Assembly: GCA_016220085.1 (NCBI GenBank)
Contig: JACRIN010000002.1
Location: 1 to 64,000, forward strand
Source of the DNA: Planctomycetota bacterium
GTDB taxonomy: Bacteria; Planctomycetota; UBA1135; GCA-002686595
Direction: 5' to 3'
DNA length: 64,000 nt
How positions within the stretch are numbered: the stretch's first letter is position 1; the number at the start of each line of letters is the position of its first letter. Below, one piece after another: positions 52,149-60,786 of the stretch. The notes under the pieces were generated by a model. It was not told the DNA's origin, did not search any database, and worked only from the letters and a program-made list of their open reading frames with translations. The translations under genes and the position numbers were made by a program.

Positions 52149-53911
52149 TGAATCGAACGATCCTCTCCGCTGCATGGCTTCCCTTCGCGTGGTTCTTCGG
52201 CGGCGAGACGCCGAGCGCGCCGGCCGTCACCTGGCGCACGTACGACCTCGGCGCGATCGCGCCGCGGCTCGCCGACGAATCCGCCCACGTGAACCTCCTG
52301 CCGGTGCTCGCGCCGATGCGGGACTTCTCGCACGCCGGCGCAGCGCCGCTGCGGAGCTGGGCCGATTCGCTCGCGCAGTTCGCGATGCTCGCGACCGGCG
52401 ACGAATTCGAGCGCGAGGGCCGCACCTGGTCGACGAACGACGACGATCTGCTGCACGTCTGCGCCTCCGCGGAGGCGCACAAGCTGCTGGAGCGCGAGTT
52501 CGCGTTCTTCGGTGAAGCGCTCCGATCGACGATCGTGGTCCGCGTCGACGTCGTCGAGGGGGACTTGGGGGCGCAAGGCGTGTCCACGCGCTTGCCGACG
52601 GCCGCCGCGGACGAGCTCGTCGCGCGCGCCGCGGCGCAAGGCAAGGTCCGGACGATGCAACTGCGAATCGCGCCGGGCGCCGAGGTTCGCGTCGACAACA
52701 CTCGCGAGCTGCGCGTGCTCTGCGACTACGACGTCGAGGTCGCGCAGCAAGCGCTCGCGTTCCAACCGATGATCCGCACCTATCGCGTCGGCACGCAGCT
52801 CTTCGCGCGCGCGGCGTTCGTCGCGGAGGGCGTGCAGCTCGCGTTGGTGCTGCGCCAAGTCGACGAGTCCGCGCCGATGCGCGAACGCATGGTCGAGTAC
52901 GTCAACTACGTCGCGAACAGCCAACTGGTCACCGCGCCGTCCGCGGCGCTCCAGTTCCAATCACCGAACATCGTGCAACACGCCGAGGCGCTGACGACGT
53001 TCCTGCCGAAGGGTGAGGCGGTGCTCGTGCGCTCCTCGTACGCGAACCTGGACACGAACACGCACTGCACGTTCGTCCTGCGAGCGCTCGGCGAGGCACC
53101 TGCGCCCGTGCAAGGCGTCGACCTGTACGAGAACGGCTATCGCATCGACCTCGTCGACCTCACGCGCTATGCGCCGCCGCGGGTGCAGGTCGAAGGGCGC
53201 TTGCTCGAGCGCGGCGAAGGTGGCCTCGCGCTCGACGGCTTCTTCGCCGACGGCACCTGGAAACCCGGGGATCCCTTCGTCGCCAGTGCCGAGCAATCCG
53301 GCGACGAGCTCGCGCTCAGCCGCGAACGCTTCTTCCCGTCGCGCGACGCGCTGTTCGGTGAGATGCTCGGACCCTGGCTCGTGCTGCAGCCCTCGTCGGT
53401 CGACCCGGCGGCGACGCACCCTCGCAACTTCGACCCGGCGGCGCTCGGCGCGATCGCGAGACCGAGGCTGACCGAACTCGACGTCACCCTGCGGCGCGGC
53501 GAAACGGTCGTCGCGCGTTGGAGCGGCGCCGTCGTCGATGGCGAGCGCTCGGCCTTCACGGTCGGCGCGGAGAGCCTCGGCCTCGACACCGCGACCATCG
53601 AGATCGCGCAGTCCGCGACGGTCTTCGATCCGCAGGTGCGGGTCTGCTTCGACGGCCTGCTGGTCGCGCTCGAGCCGCGGCGCCTCGCGAACGGCGCGTT
53701 CGACGTCCGCGTCACCGCGCGGGCGCGGGTGCTCGACGCCGCGCCAACGCTCGCGGTCGGTATGAAAGGCGCGACTCCGCCGGTCGACACCGCGACGTGG
53801 ACCAACCTGGTCAGCGACGAACGGGTGCTGCTCCCGGCGGGCGGCGACGCGCGGGCGTCGCTCGGCGTCGCGGGCAAGGGCGGGCTGGTGCTGGAGATCG
53901 GCGCTCGTTGA
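52148..53911 (+). CDS. Secreted protein of unknown function in the sigma/anti-sigma operon
   Basis: A 587-residue protein. ATG 52148 overlaps the anti-sigma stop by one base (TGATG), so the three genes form one translationally coupled unit. A short hydrophobic N-terminus (TILSAAWLPFAWFFGG) suggests export. Beta-rich parts include RTYRVGTQLFARAAFVAEGV and QLALVLRQVDESA. No family is recognised. The operon position suggests it is a target or co-sensor of the sigma factor. Confidence 0.75.
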   Translation: MNRTILSAAWLPFAWFFGGETPSAPAVTWRTYDLGAIAPRLADESAHVNLLPVLAPMRDFSHAGAAPLRSWADSLAQFAMLATGDEFEREGRTWSTNDDDLLHVCASAEAHKLLEREFAFFGEALRSTIVVRVDVVEGDLGAQGVSTRLPTAAADELVARAAAQGKVRTMQLRIAPGAEVRVDNTRELRVLCDYDVEVAQQALAFQPMIRTYRVGTQLFARAAFVAEGVQLALVLRQVDESAPMRERMVEYVNYVANSQLVTAPSAALQFQSPNIVQHAEALTTFLPKGEAVLVRSSYANLDTNTHCTFVLRALGEAPAPVQGVDLYENGYRIDLVDLTRYAPPRVQVEGRLLERGEGGLALDGFFADGTWKPGDPFVASAEQSGDELALSRERFFPSRDALFGEMLGPWLVLQPSSVDPAATHPRNFDPAALGAIARPRLTELDVTLRRGETVVARWSGAVVDGERSAFTVGAESLGLDTATIEIAQSATVFDPQVRVCFDGLLVALEPRRLANGAFDVRVTARARVLDAAPTLAVGMKGATPPVDTATWTNLVSDERVLLPAGGDARASLGVAGKGGLVLEIGAR

Positions 53912-54442
53912 AGCGCGTGTGGGGGAGCCGATCGGCGGTGGCGAGCACCGATCGGCGGTGCCACACGCAGCGCGACGAGGCGGGGATCGAGTCGCGGCGC
54001 GCGTTTGGCGTCCAGGCAAGGGGCGCGCTTCGCGACACCGCGCCTCCAGCGAAGCGGGGCAACCAGCGACACGGCACGTCCGGCGACACGGCGCGTCCGG
54101 CGAAGCGGCGCGCCCAACGAAGCGGCGCGCCCAGTGAAGTCGGGCGCCCAGTGAAGTCGGGCGCCCAGTGAAGTCGGGCGCCCAGCGAAGCGGGGCGCCT
54201 GGCGAAACGCTCCGACACCAGCGAAGCGGTGCGCCGCGCGATGCGGGGAGCTGCGGCGCCCCCGCGGCCCGTCGCCTTCTTTTTTACGCGTCGGCATAGA
54301 CGCTACGTCTCGTTTCGGGTGCCTGGACGGACTCCCGGGGCTGGGTTCTGCTCCGCCGTCGGCCTGCGTGCCGCGCACGCGCCGGTCTCCGTCCGCCCCC
54401 CAAAGTCCGTCCCGCAACGGCCGTCCCAACAAGGAGCGTCCC
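53912..54442. other. Non-coding region with tandem repeats before the porin gene
   Basis: No gene with protein character. From about 54020 to 54235 the DNA is a degenerate array built on agcgaagcggcgcgcc-type units, with a perfect 17-bp core listed separately. AAGGAG at 54431-54436 serves the porin gene. Confidence 0.7.
54127..54194 (+). repeat. 17-bp tandem repeat array
   Basis: Unit gcgcccagtgaagtcgg occurs perfectly at 54127-54143, 54144-54160 and 54161-54177, with a diverged copy at 54178-54194. More diverged copies extend on both sides. There are no spacers between units, so it is a plain tandem array. Confidence 0.9.
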
Positions 54443-55471
54443 ATGTTCTCGATCTTGATCCCGTCGCTGATCGCCGCGACGTCGGGCACCGCGCCCGGCG
54501 AAGAGGCGAGCTGGAGCAGCCTCGACCGCGAGCTCGCAATGCTCGCCGCCCACGCCCAAGGCAACCCCGCGGCCCCGTCGGTTCGCATCTGGGGCTACCT
54601 GCGCACCGCGGTGCTGTTCGGCGACTTCGACGTCAACAACAACTCCGTTCTCGACGCCGGCGACGACGAGGTCGGCGGCACCCGGATGCTCAACGCGCGG
54701 CCGTACTTCGAGGCGACCTCCGGCGACTACTCCGCCGTCATCAGCCTCGAATGCGCGAGCGGCACCGCCGTGCTCTACCACGGCTACGCGAAGTGGAAGT
54801 GCAACGAGTACTTCTCGACGTACTTCGGTCGCTTCAAGCAGCCGTTCCTGCGCTCGTTCATGCTCTTCGACAACAAGCTCGCGTTGATCGAGCGCACCGC
54901 TCCCGCACTCGCGGTCGCGCGCTTCGACACCGGGATCATGCTCGAAGGCAAGTTCCAGGAGCGCGTCCACTGGTGGGCCGCGGTCCAGAACGGCACCGAC
55001 GGCATCGCCGACGAGCAACTGCTCAGCGGCCGAGTCGCGTTCACGCCGATCGGCCAGGAAGTCGCCGGAGCGGAAGGCGCGATCGCCGGGCGTGACGAGC
55101 TCGATTGCACCGTCGCGGTCGCCGTCGCGGACGAAGGCTCGGTCTCCGACGGCACGTCGTTCGCCGTCGACGCGGTCGTCAACCAGCGTCCGTGGAGTCT
55201 CCAGGCCGAGGTCGTCGACTTCGACAAGGACATCGGCGACCGCACGCCGTTCAGCGCGACCGCCGGCTGGCTCTTCCAGCCGCAGTGGGAAGGCGTGCTG
55301 CGCTACGACGATCGCGACGACGGTTTCAACACGTCGCGCATCACCGGGGGCGTCAACTACTACGTCACCGGGCACGACGTGAAGTGGCAGCTCAACGTCG
55401 GGTCCACCGACGCCGACACCGGCGGGGTAGACGGGACCTTCGTGCAGCTAGGTCTGACGTTGACGATTTAG
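54443..55471 (+). CDS. Phosphate-selective porin O/P-like outer-membrane protein
   Basis: A 342-residue protein. AAGGAG sits six bases before ATG 54443. The signal-like N-terminus is MFSILIPSLIAATSGTAPG, then a helical stretch (SLDRELAMLAAHAQG). The barrel includes FGRFKQPFLRSFMLFDNKLA followed by LIERT, the pattern by which OprO/OprP-type porins are recognised. Later strands include WLFQPQWEGVLRYDDRDDGF and the final FVQLGLTLTI. It is shorter than typical OprP (about 400), and the metal-like Asp/Asn-rich GDFDVNNNSVLDAGDDE near residue 53 is unusual. It probably forms an anion or general porin; specificity is unproven. Confidence 0.8.
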   Translation: MFSILIPSLIAATSGTAPGEEASWSSLDRELAMLAAHAQGNPAAPSVRIWGYLRTAVLFGDFDVNNNSVLDAGDDEVGGTRMLNARPYFEATSGDYSAVISLECASGTAVLYHGYAKWKCNEYFSTYFGRFKQPFLRSFMLFDNKLALIERTAPALAVARFDTGIMLEGKFQERVHWWAAVQNGTDGIADEQLLSGRVAFTPIGQEVAGAEGAIAGRDELDCTVAVAVADEGSVSDGTSFAVDAVVNQRPWSLQAEVVDFDKDIGDRTPFSATAGWLFQPQWEGVLRYDDRDDGFNTSRITGGVNYYVTGHDVKWQLNVGSTDADTGGVDGTFVQLGLTLTI

Positions 55472-55868
55472 AGGTTTGGGGAGGTCTGCACCGACGCCCG
55501 ACGCGCCTTGACGACGCGGCGGGCGTCCTACTTTCCGTTGCCAGGACCCGAAGCGCGAACTAACCTCGCCGGGCGCTTCGTGGCGCGCCCCGCGCGCGCC
55601 TCCAAGTTCGGTCGTCGAACTCGGTCGAAGTCGGTCGCCGAGTTTGGGCGACGAGTTCGGCCGCCGAGTTCGGTCCCCGAGTTCGGTCGAACCGGAGCGC
55701 AGGTCGCGGATTCGGGGCGTTCGCTCGACATCCGCGGATCGCGAGCGACGAAACGGGTTCGAGCATGGGGCACGGCAGGGAATCAGGAGCTCTCCGACGG
55801 CCGCCGGCGTTGCGCCGGCGTCGTCCGTTCGTCGCGAGCGCTCCCCGGATGCCGACCGGAGGCCGCGC
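55472..55868. other. Non-coding gap with degenerate cgagttcgg repeats before mgtE
   Basis: No gene. Bases 55603-55695 contain degenerate repeats of a cgagttcggtc-like unit on both strands. The GGAGG at 55858-55862, six bases before GTG 55869, fixes the start of mgtE. No M-box riboswitch could be recognised by eye. Confidence 0.6.
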
Positions 55869-57212
55869 GTGACCGAGACGATGGTCGAATCGCCCTTCGG
55901 CGATCGCCTCCCGGCCGAGGACCTGAACGACGCTTGGCGTCTGCTCGACACCGCCGAGCGCGTCGACGGTTTCCGACTGCTCGCGCCCGCCGACGCGCAC
56001 GAGTTCTTCCTCGGGCTCGCGCCGCCGGATCAGATGGATCTGATCCTCGGCCTGCCCTCGAACGAGCGGCGCCTCTGGATGCGCTTGCTCGCGCCCGACG
56101 ACGCCGCCGACGTGATCCAGTCGGCGGAGGAGTCGCGGCGCGGCGAGCTGACCGGCCTGCTCGACGATTCGGCGAAGCGCGAAGTGTCGAGCCTGCTCGC
56201 CTACGCGGAGGACGACGCCGGCGGACTGATGAGCCCTCGTTTCGCGCGCGTGCGCCCCGAGCTCAGCGTCGACGAGGCGATCACCTACATGCGCAAGCAG
56301 GTGAACGAGAAGCTCGAGACGATCTACTACGGTTACGTCCTCGACAGCCAGCAGCGCCTGCGCGGCGTCGTGTCGTTCCGCGACCTCTTCTCCGCCAAGG
56401 GCGCGGCCAAGGTCGCCGACGTGATGAAGACCGACGTCATCACGGTGCCGGACACGATGGACCAGGAAGCGGTCGGCCGGCTCTTCGCGCAGTACGACCT
56501 GATGGCTTTGCCCGTCGTCGACGCCGACGGTCGCATGCAGGGCATCGTGACCTTCGACGACATCGTTCAGGTCGTCCAAGAGGAAGCCACCGAGGACATC
56601 CAGAAGATCGGTGGTAGCGAAGCCCTCGACGCGCCGTACCTCGAGGTCACCCTCGGCTCGATGGTCAAGAAGCGCGCGGGTTGGCTCGTGATCCTGTTCC
56701 TCGGCGAGACTCTGACCGCGACGGCGATGACGCACTTCGAGCACGAGCTCGCGGCCGCGTTGGTGCTCGCGCTGTTCATCCCGTTGATCGTGTCGAGCGG
56801 CGGGAACTCGGGCTCGCAGGCGACCACGTTGGTGATTCGCGCGATGTCGCTCGGCGAAGTGCGCCTGAAGGACTGGTGGCGAGTGATGCGGCGGGAACTC
56901 GCCTCGGGATTCGCGCTCGGCGCGATCCTCGGCGTGATCGGCTTCCTGCGGATCGTGCTCTGGCAGCACTTCGGGTCCGACTACGGGCCCAACTACCTGT
57001 GGCTGGGCGTCACGATCGGGATTGCGCTGCTCGGCGTCGTCGTGTGGGGGACGCTGTCGGGCGCGATGCTGCCGCTGGTGCTGCGTCGCCTCGGATTCGA
57101 CCCGGCGAGCGCGTCGGCGCCGTTGGTCGCCACCCTGGTCGACGTCACCGGCCTGGTCATCTACTTCAGCGCGGCGTCGGCGCTCTACCTGCGCGTCGCG
57201 CCGGCCGGCTGA
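55869..57212 (+). CDS. mgtE: Magnesium transporter MgtE
   Basis: A 447-residue magnesium channel. GTG 55869 is chosen because GGAGG precedes it by six bases; ATG 55881 is a weaker option. The N domain (10-115) has LLAPADAHEFFLGLAPPDQM and LLAYAEDDAGGLMSPR, the latter conserved at the CBS junction. Two CBS domains follow (120-245; FRDLFSAKGAAKVADVMKTD and DLMALPVVDADGRMQGIVTF). Five membrane helices (270-445) include RAGWLVILFLGETLTATAM and IPLIVSSGGNSGSQATTLVI, the pore motif. Magnesium binding at the N and CBS domains normally closes the channel. The length is standard. Confidence 0.96.
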   Translation: MTETMVESPFGDRLPAEDLNDAWRLLDTAERVDGFRLLAPADAHEFFLGLAPPDQMDLILGLPSNERRLWMRLLAPDDAADVIQSAEESRRGELTGLLDDSAKREVSSLLAYAEDDAGGLMSPRFARVRPELSVDEAITYMRKQVNEKLETIYYGYVLDSQQRLRGVVSFRDLFSAKGAAKVADVMKTDVITVPDTMDQEAVGRLFAQYDLMALPVVDADGRMQGIVTFDDIVQVVQEEATEDIQKIGGSEALDAPYLEVTLGSMVKKRAGWLVILFLGETLTATAMTHFEHELAAALVLALFIPLIVSSGGNSGSQATTLVIRAMSLGEVRLKDWWRVMRRELASGFALGAILGVIGFLRIVLWQHFGSDYGPNYLWLGVTIGIALLGVVVWGTLSGAMLPLVLRRLGFDPASASAPLVATLVDVTGLVIYFSAASALYLRVAPAG

Positions 57213-57307
57213 CGACGATCTACGCGCTATCCCTCGCGCAAGTGCGTACATCGCCGTAGGGTCACGATCCGAACGGGGCCTACCTTGGAACGGGTGCGAG
57301 AGTGCGC

Positions 57308-59011
57308 ATGACTTCCTCCGAACTCGTTCTACTCAGCGACCCCCCGCTCGACGATCGAAGCGCGGAGCTACGTATGAATGAGACCGTCGAAACCGAAGGT
57401 TCAGTCCGAAAACGCGGCAAGAAGTCGGCGAAGGGCGAGCCCGCTCGGAAACCTGCGCGTACGCAGCCCGTTCCGTCCAAGGTCGAACGGTCGCTCGAAC
57501 GCCGCGTGCTCGACCTCGAACGCGAACTCGCGAAGCGCACGCGCGAACTCGAGCGCGGCGAAGCCGAGAGCGCGCGCACCGAAACGATCCACCGATCGAT
57601 CCTCGCCGCGGTCCTCGATCCGACGTTGACCATCGACGAGCGCGGCACGATCGTCACCGCGAGCGCGTCGGTCGAGCGCGTGTTCGGTTGGCGACCCGAG
57701 GAGCTGATCGGCAAGAACATCAAGGTCCTGCTGCCCGAGCCGCACCGCTCGAAGCACGATGGGTACCTCTCGACCTACGCGCGAACCGGACGCACGAACA
57801 TCCTCGGTCGCACGCGCGAGTTCGAGGTCGTCGGGAAGGATGGGCGGCAGGTCTCGATCGAGCTCTCGGTCGCGCGCGTCGACATCGCGGGCGAAGGCCG
57901 GCCGCTGTTCACAGGGTCGTTCCGCGACGTCACGTTGCGCAAGGAGACCGAGGCGAAGCTGCGCGAGAGCGAGACCCGCTTCCACGCGATCTTCGACCAA
58001 TCCTTCGAGTACATCGGCCTCCTGAGCCCGGATGGGATCGTGCTCGAGGCGAACCAGACCGCGCTCGATTCCACGGGCGTGACGCGCGACGAGGTGGTCG
58101 GCAAGCCGTTCTGGGAAACCCGCTGGTGGCCGACGACCGGCGACGCGCGCGAAAAGCTCCAACGCGCGATCCGCGCCGCCGCATCGGGCGAGTTCGTCCG
58201 CTACGAGGCCGAGAATCGCGGCCGCGGCGACGAAATGCGCACGATGGACTTCTCGATCAAGCCGGCCTGCGACGCGAGCGGCAAGGTCGTCCAGTTGATC
58301 CCGGAAGGCCGCGACATCACCGAGCTCAAGCGAGCGCAGCGCGCCGAAACAGCGATGTTGCGCGCGCTCGCCACGGTCGGCGAATCCGCCGCGATGCTCG
58401 CGCACGAGATCAAGAACCCGATCACCGCCGTCAACCTCGCCCTGCGCGCGGTCGCGCAACAGCTCGGCGAGGATCACAAGGAAGTCCTCGAGGACCTGGT
58501 CAGTCGAATGAAGCGCGTCGAGGAATTGATGCGTCGCACGCTGACCTTCACCAAGCCGCTCGAGCTCAAGATCGCTTCCATCGACGCCTCCGAGTTGATT
58601 TCGAAGGCGCTGGGGCAGTTGAGGCCGCAGATCATCAAGTCGGGCTTCGACGTTCGCACCAATCTTCCCGAGACGAAGCTGCCGTTCGAGGGCGACCGAC
58701 AGCTCTTGGAGGAAGTCATCACGAACCTCTTGCGCAACGCGCTCGAGGCTCAACCGAACGGCGGGCGCATCGAGATCACGCTCGAGCGCGCGTCGCGAAC
58801 CGCGCGCGTCCTCATCGACGACGACGGACCCGGCATCGCCGAGTCCGTGCGAGGCACGCTCTTCCAACCGTTCGTCACCACCAAAACACAGGGCACCGGC
58901 CTCGGCCTCCCGTTCTGCAAGAAAGTCATCGAGCAGCACGGTGGGACGATCGCGGCCGGATCGAGTCCGCTCGGCGGTGCCCGTTTCTCGATCGAGATGC
59001 CGATCCAATGA
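57308..59011 (+). CDS. Dual-PAS sensor histidine kinase, FixL-like
   Basis: A 567-residue kinase without membrane helices. A Lys/Arg/Glu coiled-coil lead (30-90) precedes PAS 1 (95-212). PAS 1 resembles the FixL heme PAS: ILAAVLDPTLTIDERGTIVT, ERVFGWRPEELIGKNIKVLL, and PHRSKHDGYLSTYARTG with His150 at the place of the FixL heme ligand. PAS 2 (222-342) has FDQSFEYIGLLSPDGIVLEA. HisKA follows with ESAAMLAHEIKNPITAVN (His366), then NLLRNALEAQ, DDDGPGI and GTGLGLPFCKK. The stop overlaps the start of a FixJ-type regulator (ATGA), its evident partner. Oxygen or redox sensing is inference. GTG 57302 is an alternative start. Confidence 0.88.
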   Translation: MTSSELVLLSDPPLDDRSAELRMNETVETEGSVRKRGKKSAKGEPARKPARTQPVPSKVERSLERRVLDLERELAKRTRELERGEAESARTETIHRSILAAVLDPTLTIDERGTIVTASASVERVFGWRPEELIGKNIKVLLPEPHRSKHDGYLSTYARTGRTNILGRTREFEVVGKDGRQVSIELSVARVDIAGEGRPLFTGSFRDVTLRKETEAKLRESETRFHAIFDQSFEYIGLLSPDGIVLEANQTALDSTGVTRDEVVGKPFWETRWWPTTGDAREKLQRAIRAAASGEFVRYEAENRGRGDEMRTMDFSIKPACDASGKVVQLIPEGRDITELKRAQRAETAMLRALATVGESAAMLAHEIKNPITAVNLALRAVAQQLGEDHKEVLEDLVSRMKRVEELMRRTLTFTKPLELKIASIDASELISKALGQLRPQIIKSGFDVRTNLPETKLPFEGDRQLLEEVITNLLRNALEAQPNGGRIEITLERASRTARVLIDDDGPGIAESVRGTLFQPFVTTKTQGTGLGLPFCKKVIEQHGGTIAAGSSPLGGARFSIEMPIQ

Positions 59012-59688
59012 ACTCTTCACTCATGACCACGCCCGACGCTCGCATCAAAATCTTCCTGGTCGACGATCAAAGCATGTTGCGCGCGGCGTTCCGGAGCCTG
59101 CTCTCGCAGCAAGAGCGCTTCCAGGTCGTCGGCGACAGCGGCGACGCACGCGACGCCGTCAATCGGATCGGCGAGCTGCGTCCCGACATCGTGTTGCTCG
59201 ACATCACGATGCCTGGGCTGTCCGGCCTCGACGCGATCAGCATGATTCGCAAGGTGCATCCGCGCGCCCGGATCCTGATGCTGACGCACCACGAGGGCGA
59301 GTCGTTCGTCGAGCAAGCGCTCAAGGCCGGCGCGGACGGATACCTCTCGAAGGATTCCGATCCCGTCGAGCTCGCGCTCGCGATCGACGCGGTCTTCAAG
59401 GGTGATCCGTTCCTGTCGCCGAAGGTGGCGGGCGTGTTGCTCGGGAAGAAGCGCGCTCCCGACGGATCGACCGACATCGGCGGCAAGCTCAACTCGCTGA
59501 CCCCGCGCGAGCGCGAGGTGTTCCAGCTGCTCGCGCTCGGCAAGAGCAACAAGGAGGTCGCGAAGGACCTCGGCATGAGCTTGGGCACAGCCAAGAAGCA
59601 CCGCGAGAACCTGCAGCGCAAGCTCGATTGCCACTCGGCGGCCGAGCTCGCTCGCCTCGCGATCCGCGAAGGCCTGCTGAAGTCCTGA
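59008..59688 (+). CDS. NarL/FixJ-type response regulator
   Basis: A 226-residue regulator. The receiver (12-130) has IFLVDDQSMLRAAFRSLLSQ, phospho-acceptor Asp65 (DIVLLDITMPGLSG), THHEG and the Lys of GYLSKDSDPVEL. The LuxR-type HTH (160-220) has LTPREREVFQLLALGKSNKE and AKDLGMSLGTAKKHRENLQR. ATG 59008 overlaps the kinase stop, giving tight 1:1 expression with the sensor. It should activate a regulon unknown from this window. Confidence 0.93.
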   Translation: MNSSLMTTPDARIKIFLVDDQSMLRAAFRSLLSQQERFQVVGDSGDARDAVNRIGELRPDIVLLDITMPGLSGLDAISMIRKVHPRARILMLTHHEGESFVEQALKAGADGYLSKDSDPVELALAIDAVFKGDPFLSPKVAGVLLGKKRAPDGSTDIGGKLNSLTPREREVFQLLALGKSNKEVAKDLGMSLGTAKKHRENLQRKLDCHSAAELARLAIREGLLKS

Positions 59689-60187
59689 ACGTGAGGTAGG
59701 AGCGCCGAGGGCCCGAGTCCGCCGGGCTTTCAGGGCTCCGCCGATGCGTCCCGCGCGCCGCGGGAGCGCTGCGGGAGCGCCGCGTGGGTGCGCGCGCGCC
59801 GGCGCGCGATCCGGCCACGCAAGCCGTGGACTCGACGCCCGCGCGCAGTGAGTCGGCGCTCCGCCACCCGGCGCTTTTCGCCGCGCTCTCCGGTCGCGTG
59901 CGTCGCGTGGAGCCGCGACGCGAGGCTCGCGCCGGCCGCGTGAAGCTGGGCCGCGACGCCGTTCGGGAACCTGCGCGTCGCACGCGCACTCCCAGTGGGC
60001 TCGCCGCACGGGGCGAGCGCTCGCGCGCCGAGCGACGACCTCCTGCATTGCCCACCTCTACCCACTTCGAACCCGAGGTCGTACCCCTTCGGTCCGGCCG
60101 AGACGGGCTCACTTCGGGCTTAGGAGTCCGCGGAAGCGAACTCAAGCGGACGAGTGCCGCTCGCGCGGCCGTCCAAGGAGGCTTGCG
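59689..60187. other. Gap upstream of hsp20
   Basis: About 500 bases without a credible gene. A GC-only palindrome (gcgcgcgccggcgcgcg, about 59790-59808) may stop the two-component transcript. No CIRCE element (TTAGCACTC-N9-GAGTGCTAA) or ROSE-type thermometer was found by eye. AAGGAGG at 60175-60181 is the ribosome site of hsp20. Confidence 0.55.
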
Positions 60188-60649
60188 ATGCAACTGATTC
60201 CCTGGCGCGAACGCGGAGACGTGACGACGTTCCGGTCGGAGTTCGACAAGCTCTTCGACTCGTTCTTCGCCGACGGCGGGCGCTTCGAGCACCTGCCCGA
60301 AGCCTTCCGTCGCGGACCGATCCCCGCGGTCAACATGGCCGAGACCGACAAGGACTTCGCGGTCTCGGTCGAGCTCCCCGGCCTGGACGAGAAAGAGATC
60401 CAGGTCCAGCTGCTCGGCAGCGATCTCGTCATCTCCGGCGAACGGAAGTGGGAGGGCGAGAAGAAGGACAAGACGTATCACCGCGTCGAATCCCAGTACG
60501 GCTCGTTCCGGCGCGTCATCGAGATGCCCGAGGGCGCGCGTTGCGATCCGGACGCGATCGTCGCGACATACTCGAAGGGCATCCTCGAGATCCGAGTTCC
60601 CAAGGTGGAACCGAAGCCCGCCGCGAAGATCGCGGTCAAGGCGAAGTAG
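60188..60649 (+). CDS. Hsp20 small heat-shock protein
   Basis: A 153-residue chaperone of the alpha-crystallin family. AAGGAGG precedes ATG 60188 by six bases. The N-terminus (MQLIPWRERGDVTTFRSEFD) is followed by the alpha-crystallin domain (about 46-138): PAVNMAETDKDFAVSVELPG, DLVISGERKWEGEKKDKTYH, GSFRRVIEMPEGARCDPDAI and the closing YSKGILEIRVPKVEPK. The dimer and oligomer contact I-x-V is present as IRV; a C-terminal IxI anchor is not obvious. It prevents aggregation of unfolded proteins. It is followed 137 bases later by a universal stress protein, so a stress cluster is likely. Confidence 0.96.
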   Translation: MQLIPWRERGDVTTFRSEFDKLFDSFFADGGRFEHLPEAFRRGPIPAVNMAETDKDFAVSVELPGLDEKEIQVQLLGSDLVISGERKWEGEKKDKTYHRVESQYGSFRRVIEMPEGARCDPDAIVATYSKGILEIRVPKVEPKPAAKIAVKAK

Positions 60650-60786
60650 CTGTAACGTGGTTCGGCCGTCGCGCCGCGCACCCGTGCGGCAAAAAGGGGC
60701 TCCTCCTCTGGCGACGCGGCGGCCGAACCTCTTCCAAGCTGGTGAGCGTCGGTGACCGTGCCCGGCGCGCGCGCGAAAGTGAATCC

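Noticed and set aside
54020..54235. Possible CRISPR array
   Set aside because: Units of 17 bp abut directly with no unique spacers, and no cas gene is in the window.
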